DNA of 64,000 bases from contig CP090852.1 in the NCBI GenBank assembly GCA_041879415.1, positions 1,302,001 through 1,366,000 on the forward strand, read 5' to 3'. The position numbers and the translations under genes were made by a program. Under the pieces are notes generated by a model. That model had not been told where the DNA came from. It saw only the letters and a program-made list of their open reading frames with translations, and searched no databases. Position 1 is the first letter of the stretch; every line of letters begins with the position of its first letter. This DNA comes from Vibrio chagasii (GTDB lineage: Bacteria; Pseudomonadota; Gammaproteobacteria; Enterobacterales; Vibrionaceae). Shown piece by piece: positions 60,640 through 64,000 of the stretch.

Positions 60640-62334
60640 TTACATAAGTGCGTCTGTCATATTGAAACCGTAGATAACCACTAGGCCGATGATGCCTGTC
60701 ATCACCAAGTAGTAGAAGGTAGGGATAACGGTTTTACGTAGTGTTGCACCTTCACGTCCTAGTAAGCCTACCGTTGCCGAAGCGGCTACCACGTTGTGAA
60801 TTGCAATCATGTTACCGGCTGCTGCACCAACAGCTTGTAGGGCAACGACGACAGCACTTGAGATAGTCAGGGTTTGCGCTACTTCGAATTGGAACTGGCT
60901 GAACATCATGTTTGATACTGTGTTCGAACCCGCAATGAAGGCACCCAAAGCGCCGACGGTTGCACTTAATGCCGGGAAAGCAGATCCCACAAGGTCAGCG
61001 GCGAAGTTTGCTGTTGTTACAGGCATACTCGCGAGGTCAGCTGCGTTCACGCCAGAGTTGATAAAGATACGAACCATAGGGATGGTGAACACCAGTACAA
61101 AACCAGCACCAATCAGTGTTTTGCTTGATTCACCGAACGCTTTTGTCAGTGGCGCTGCGCTGCGGCCTTGAATCAGAACAGCAACCAATGCCACGAATAC
61201 TAAGATACCGCCCGGTAGGTAAAGAGGTTGAATCGCAGTGCTCACACCGGTTTCGCCAAGGATGTTGCTGAACGATAGGCTAACGCTCTTCAAGAGACTT
61301 TTAAACTCAGGACTCACGCGGCTCGCAACCAAAGTCACAGCCAGCAGCACATATGGTGCCCATGCCATCGCCATGCTCATCTTCTTATGGCCTTTATTGT
61401 TGTCATCAAGGTCAATTTTCAGAGAACCTAACCATTCAGCTGGCCATTTGTCTTCGCTCTCAAAGTCCCATTTTGATTTCGGTACTAGGAAGCCACGTTT
61501 TGCTGCTGTAACAACAATTGCAAGGCCAACCAGACCACCAATTAGAGATGGGAACTCAGCGCCTAGGAAGACACCGGTTAGTGCGTAAGGGATGGTGAAC
61601 GCTGCACCAGCAAACAGTGCGAACGGTAGGATATCTAAACCTTCCGTCCAGCTTTTGTTCTTACCGAAGAAACGAGTCAGCATCATCGCCATCAAGACTG
61701 GCATCATCACACCCACAGAGGCGTGAATCAGCGCCACACTTGAGGTGATTTGCTGTAGGTAAGCGTCCCAAGTAGAACCATGAGCAATCAGGCTTTCACC
61801 GATGTTATGCGTGTCCAAGCCTTTGTTCACACCAACGATTATAGGTGTACCAACCGCACCGAATGATACTGGTGTCGATTGGATCATCATACCCATCAAT
61901 ACCGCAGCAAGCGCAGGGAAGCCGATAGCAACTAGTAGCGGCGCTGCAATAGCTGCGGGAGTACCGAAGCCAGATGCGCCCTCAATGAAGGAGCCGAAAC
62001 ACCAAGCGATGATGATCGCCTGAACACGACGGTCAGCGGATATGTCCGTGAAGCCGTTGCGGATGGTGGTGATAGCTCCGGTGTGTTTCAAAGTGTTTAA
62101 TAAGAAGATGGCGCCGAACACAATCCAGAGAACCGACACGGTAATACCGAAACCTTGGAATACCGAGGCCAACACGCGAGTGCCAGACATATCCCAAGCA
62201 AATAGGGCAATAGCAACGGTTAATGCAAATGCCACTGGCATCGCTTTTTTCGCAGGCCAGTTCAGGCCGACCAGCAGAATCGCTGCAACAACTATTGGTG
62301 AAAAGGCCAATAGAGCTAGTAGAGTTTCACTCAT
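60640..62334 (-). CDS. lldP: L-lactate permease LldP
   Basis: This 564-residue inner-membrane symporter has about 13 helices and imports lactate (and often glycolate) with protons. Markers: SFIEGASGFGTPAAIAAPLL near residue 113, QSTPVSFGAVGTPIIVGVNKGLD near 150 and FIAGSNTVSNMMFSQFQ near 465. Length standard. First gene of the lactate set and divergent from a LysR regulator, with 234 bases between starts. An inverted repeat TTCAAAC/GTTTGAA (62355-62374) lies just upstream of its ribosome-binding site. Confidence 0.94.
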   Translation of the reverse strand: MSETLLALLAFSPIVVAAILLVGLNWPAKKAMPVAFALTVAIALFAWDMSGTRVLASVFQGFGITVSVLWIVFGAIFLLNTLKHTGAITTIRNGFTDISADRRVQAIIIAWCFGSFIEGASGFGTPAAIAAPLLVAIGFPALAAVLMGMMIQSTPVSFGAVGTPIIVGVNKGLDTHNIGESLIAHGSTWDAYLQQITSSVALIHASVGVMMPVLMAMMLTRFFGKNKSWTEGLDILPFALFAGAAFTIPYALTGVFLGAEFPSLIGGLVGLAIVVTAAKRGFLVPKSKWDFESEDKWPAEWLGSLKIDLDDNNKGHKKMSMAMAWAPYVLLAVTLVASRVSPEFKSLLKSVSLSFSNILGETGVSTAIQPLYLPGGILVFVALVAVLIQGRSAAPLTKAFGESSKTLIGAGFVLVFTIPMVRIFINSGVNAADLASMPVTTANFAADLVGSAFPALSATVGALGAFIAGSNTVSNMMFSQFQFEVAQTLTISSAVVVALQAVGAAAGNMIAIHNVVAASATVGLLGREGATLRKTVIPTFYYLVMTGIIGLVVIYGFNMTDALM

Positions 62335-62354
62335 GGGTACTTCCTCGTACTGTT

Positions 62355-62374
62355 TTCAAACGTTCATGTTTGAA
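62355..62374. promoter_or_regulatory. Inverted repeat in the lldP leader
   Basis: TTCAAAC-GTTCAT-GTTTGAA, 20 bases before the lldP start, a possible operator for the divergent LysR protein or another lactate regulator. Confidence 0.4.
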
Positions 62375-62568
62375 GTAGATAACACGTTATGGGTTGTCAT
62401 TTTTTGACTCGCTATTGGCCTCTAAGCGGGAACCATTTGGTTGCGAATCTTGTAATAGGAATGACTCTTTTGTAATTGTTTTGTTAATTTGGCGTGAATT
62501 TACCCCTTTATTTTTTATTGATATAGGGAAATAATGAAAATAATTAATTCCAAAATTGACATAATCAG

Positions 62569-63486
62569 ATGCGAGCAGACGATTTGATCCTGTTTTCACA
62601 GGTAGTAGAACTGGGCAGTTTCAGTAAGGTAGCAGAGCAAAATAACCTTACAAATTCAGTAGTTAGTAAAAGAATTGCACGCCTAGAGGAAGAAATTGGC
62701 GTGCAATTATTATATCGAACGACGCGCAAATTGACCCTGACTGAGGCGGGTAAGGCAATTTTGCACGGAGCCAAAAATGTGAAGCAGGCGACTCAAGAGG
62801 CTATGGACGCAGTTTCAGGCTTTGGTGAAAATGTCAGCGGTCATATCAAAATGTCAGTGCCTACTATCTCTGGAGATTTGATTCTGGCAGACGCCGTTGC
62901 CGAGTTTTGTAATATGCATCCAGGTTTAACGGTCGATATGTCACTGGACAATCGCTTTGTTGACTTAGTAGAAGATGGTTTGGACTTGGTGATTCGTACC
63001 GGTTACCTAGAAGACTCCAGCTTAATTGCACGACATATATTGGATTCGCAATGGGTGGTGTGTGCTTCGCCCTCGTATATCGCCAAAAACGGTAAACCGA
63101 TGCAGCCCAAGGACTTAGTTGAGCACAACTGCTTGCAATACGCTTATCAAACCACTGGAGCGAGTGAGTGGCAGTTTTTGCACAGTAAAGACGGTTGTAC
63201 CGACAACGACAAATATATCGTGCGCGTTTCGGGCTCTTTCTCGACGGACAACGCGACCGCGCTAAGAAAAGCCGCCTTAGGTGGGCATGGTGTGGCTTAT
63301 GTACCGCGCTGTCTGGTTTATCACGATATTCGCAACGGTCAGCTGGTGGACATATTCCCTGACTTGGTGGGTAAGAAGTTGGGTATTTATGCGGTTTACC
63401 CTTTTACTCGCCAGCCGCCCAACAAGATTAAGTTACTGATTGAACACATAAGAACGCGTTACCTGACGATTTCTCACTATTTTTAA
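62569..63486 (+). CDS. LysR-type regulator, probably of lactate genes
   Basis: This 305-residue LysR regulator has an N-terminal winged helix (residues 1-60: LILFSQVVELGSFSKVAEQNNLTNSVVSKRIARLEEEIG in outline) and a substrate-binding domain (90-300). It is divergent from lldP and is the natural candidate for control of lactate uptake and oxidation. In enterobacteria the lactate regulator is a GntR protein (LldR), so this would be a different solution. The effector is not known. The last 3 bases of this gene are 11 bases before the next gene. Confidence 0.85.
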   Translation: MRADDLILFSQVVELGSFSKVAEQNNLTNSVVSKRIARLEEEIGVQLLYRTTRKLTLTEAGKAILHGAKNVKQATQEAMDAVSGFGENVSGHIKMSVPTISGDLILADAVAEFCNMHPGLTVDMSLDNRFVDLVEDGLDLVIRTGYLEDSSLIARHILDSQWVVCASPSYIAKNGKPMQPKDLVEHNCLQYAYQTTGASEWQFLHSKDGCTDNDKYIVRVSGSFSTDNATALRKAALGGHGVAYVPRCLVYHDIRNGQLVDIFPDLVGKKLGIYAVYPFTRQPPNKIKLLIEHIRTRYLTISHYF

Positions 63487-63497
63487 TAGGGATCACG

Positions 63498-64000
63498 ATG
63501 AGCTATTTAAAAGAGTATCAATATCCAATCACCAATAAACAGATTGTCAGCGATGATTATTTTGGTCAGATAATCGAAGACCCTTATCGCTGGCTAGAAG
63601 ATGACAGAAGTGGCGAAACCGCGCAGTGGGTAGCGAGCCAAAATGCAGTCACGTTTGATTACCTTGATCAAATTCCCTACCGCGCAGAACTGCGAGAACG
63701 TTTAGCAAAAGCGCAAGACTACAAAAAGAGCTCGCAGCCGTTTGTCCGAGGCGATTACACCTACTTCTACAAGAATGATGGCTTGCAAAACCACAGTATT
63801 CTCTATCGTCAGAAAGAGGGGCAGTCGGTTGAAGTATTCCTAGACCCGAATACCTTCTCGGAAGATGGCACCACATCTCTGGGCTCAGTGTCATTTTCGA
63901 AAGACTATAGTTTAGTGGCGTACAGTATTTCTGAGGGCGGCAGTGACTGGCGTAAAATCTTCGTGATTGATACTGAGACTAAGCAGCAGCTCGAAACAGA
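63498..64000 (+). CDS. Prolyl oligopeptidase (S9), N-terminal part
   Basis: The frame from the ATG at 63498 runs to the window edge (167 codons, no stop). The sequence IEDPYRWLEDDRSGETAQWVASQNAVT is the start of the S9 prolyl oligopeptidase family, and the part seen lies in the N-terminal beta-propeller, with the typical SFSKDYSLVAYSISEGGSDWRKIFV. The catalytic Ser/Asp/His region is outside the window. It cleaves short proline-containing peptides in the cytoplasm or periplasm; no signal peptide is seen. An ATAGGGATCACG site precedes the start. It follows the LysR gene by 11 bases, probably a coincidental tandem. Confidence 0.88.
   Translation, partial: MSYLKEYQYPITNKQIVSDDYFGQIIEDPYRWLEDDRSGETAQWVASQNAVTFDYLDQIPYRAELRERLAKAQDYKKSSQPFVRGDYTYFYKNDGLQNHSILYRQKEGQSVEVFLDPNTFSEDGTTSLGSVSFSKDYSLVAYSISEGGSDWRKIFVIDTETKQQLET

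Noticed and set aside
1..64000. CRISPR array, prophage or integron in the window
   Set aside because: No regularly spaced repeats, phage structural genes, integrase or attC-like sites were seen.

Overview
The window reads as a Vibrio chromosome segment (gamma-proteobacterial gene families, moderate GC, a CsrB-type RNA, a Vibrio-style chitinase A). Assignment to the Splendidus-like group, or to the second chromosome, is only an impression from gene content. There are about 50 protein genes, no tRNA or rRNA, no CRISPR array and no prophage. The DNA is mostly core and niche metabolism rather than a genomic island.

Layout. 1-7.8 kb: DUF4344 metalloprotease-like protein, YibL, glutamate symporter GltS, the nitric oxide detoxification pair norVW behind a sigma-54 type promoter, nitroreductase NfsB, and a winged-helix/nuclease-like protein. 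7.8-13.3 kb: mannitol operon mtlADR with an upstream array of CRP-like sites and a HexR-type palindrome, then nagB. 13.8-20 kb: maoP/hdfR, DNA alkylation repair (Ada/AlkA fusion plus Ogt), a small lipoprotein and Na+/H+ antiporter NhaD. 20-22.4 kb: yjiHG-like membrane proteins, followed on the other strand by a CsrB regulatory RNA. Two 18-bp UvrY/VarA-type palindromes lie in this stretch. 22.4-30.8 kb: small membrane and periplasmic proteins, an AraC regulator, a tandem QueD-like protein, an acyltransferase, an AEC transporter, a TetR regulator and an alpha/beta hydrolase. 30.9-38 kb: chitinase A, DUF2850, PpnP, pirin, a diguanylate cyclase and DUF1840. 38-45 kb: a large lipoprotein, a GNAT protein, and a DUF5666 lipoprotein divergent from a two-component system. 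45-50.4 kb: YdcH, TrhO, an aminotransferase divergent from an AraC/GyrI-like regulator, and a MATE exporter. 50.6-55.5 kb: an ABC importer of the peptide/nickel class with a fused permease and a strong Zur-box match just before its first gene. 56-62.6 kb: lactate use (lldP, lldD, Dld-II-like dehydrogenase, divergent LysR) with a 264-bp MITE-like element inserted before the Dld gene. A prolyl oligopeptidase runs off the right edge.

The most rewarding items are mostly regulatory or non-coding. They are the CsrB RNA and its VarA-type boxes, the Zur-box ABC importer (a candidate zinc or zinc-chelate uptake system), a 17-bp motif shared between the TetR/AEC and hydrolase promoters, the HexR-type site, the norVW sigma-54 promoter with two NorR-like enhancers but no adjacent norR, and a small ORF apparently split by an extra dinucleotide. 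All family names rest on motif recognition in the sequence; no database search was run.
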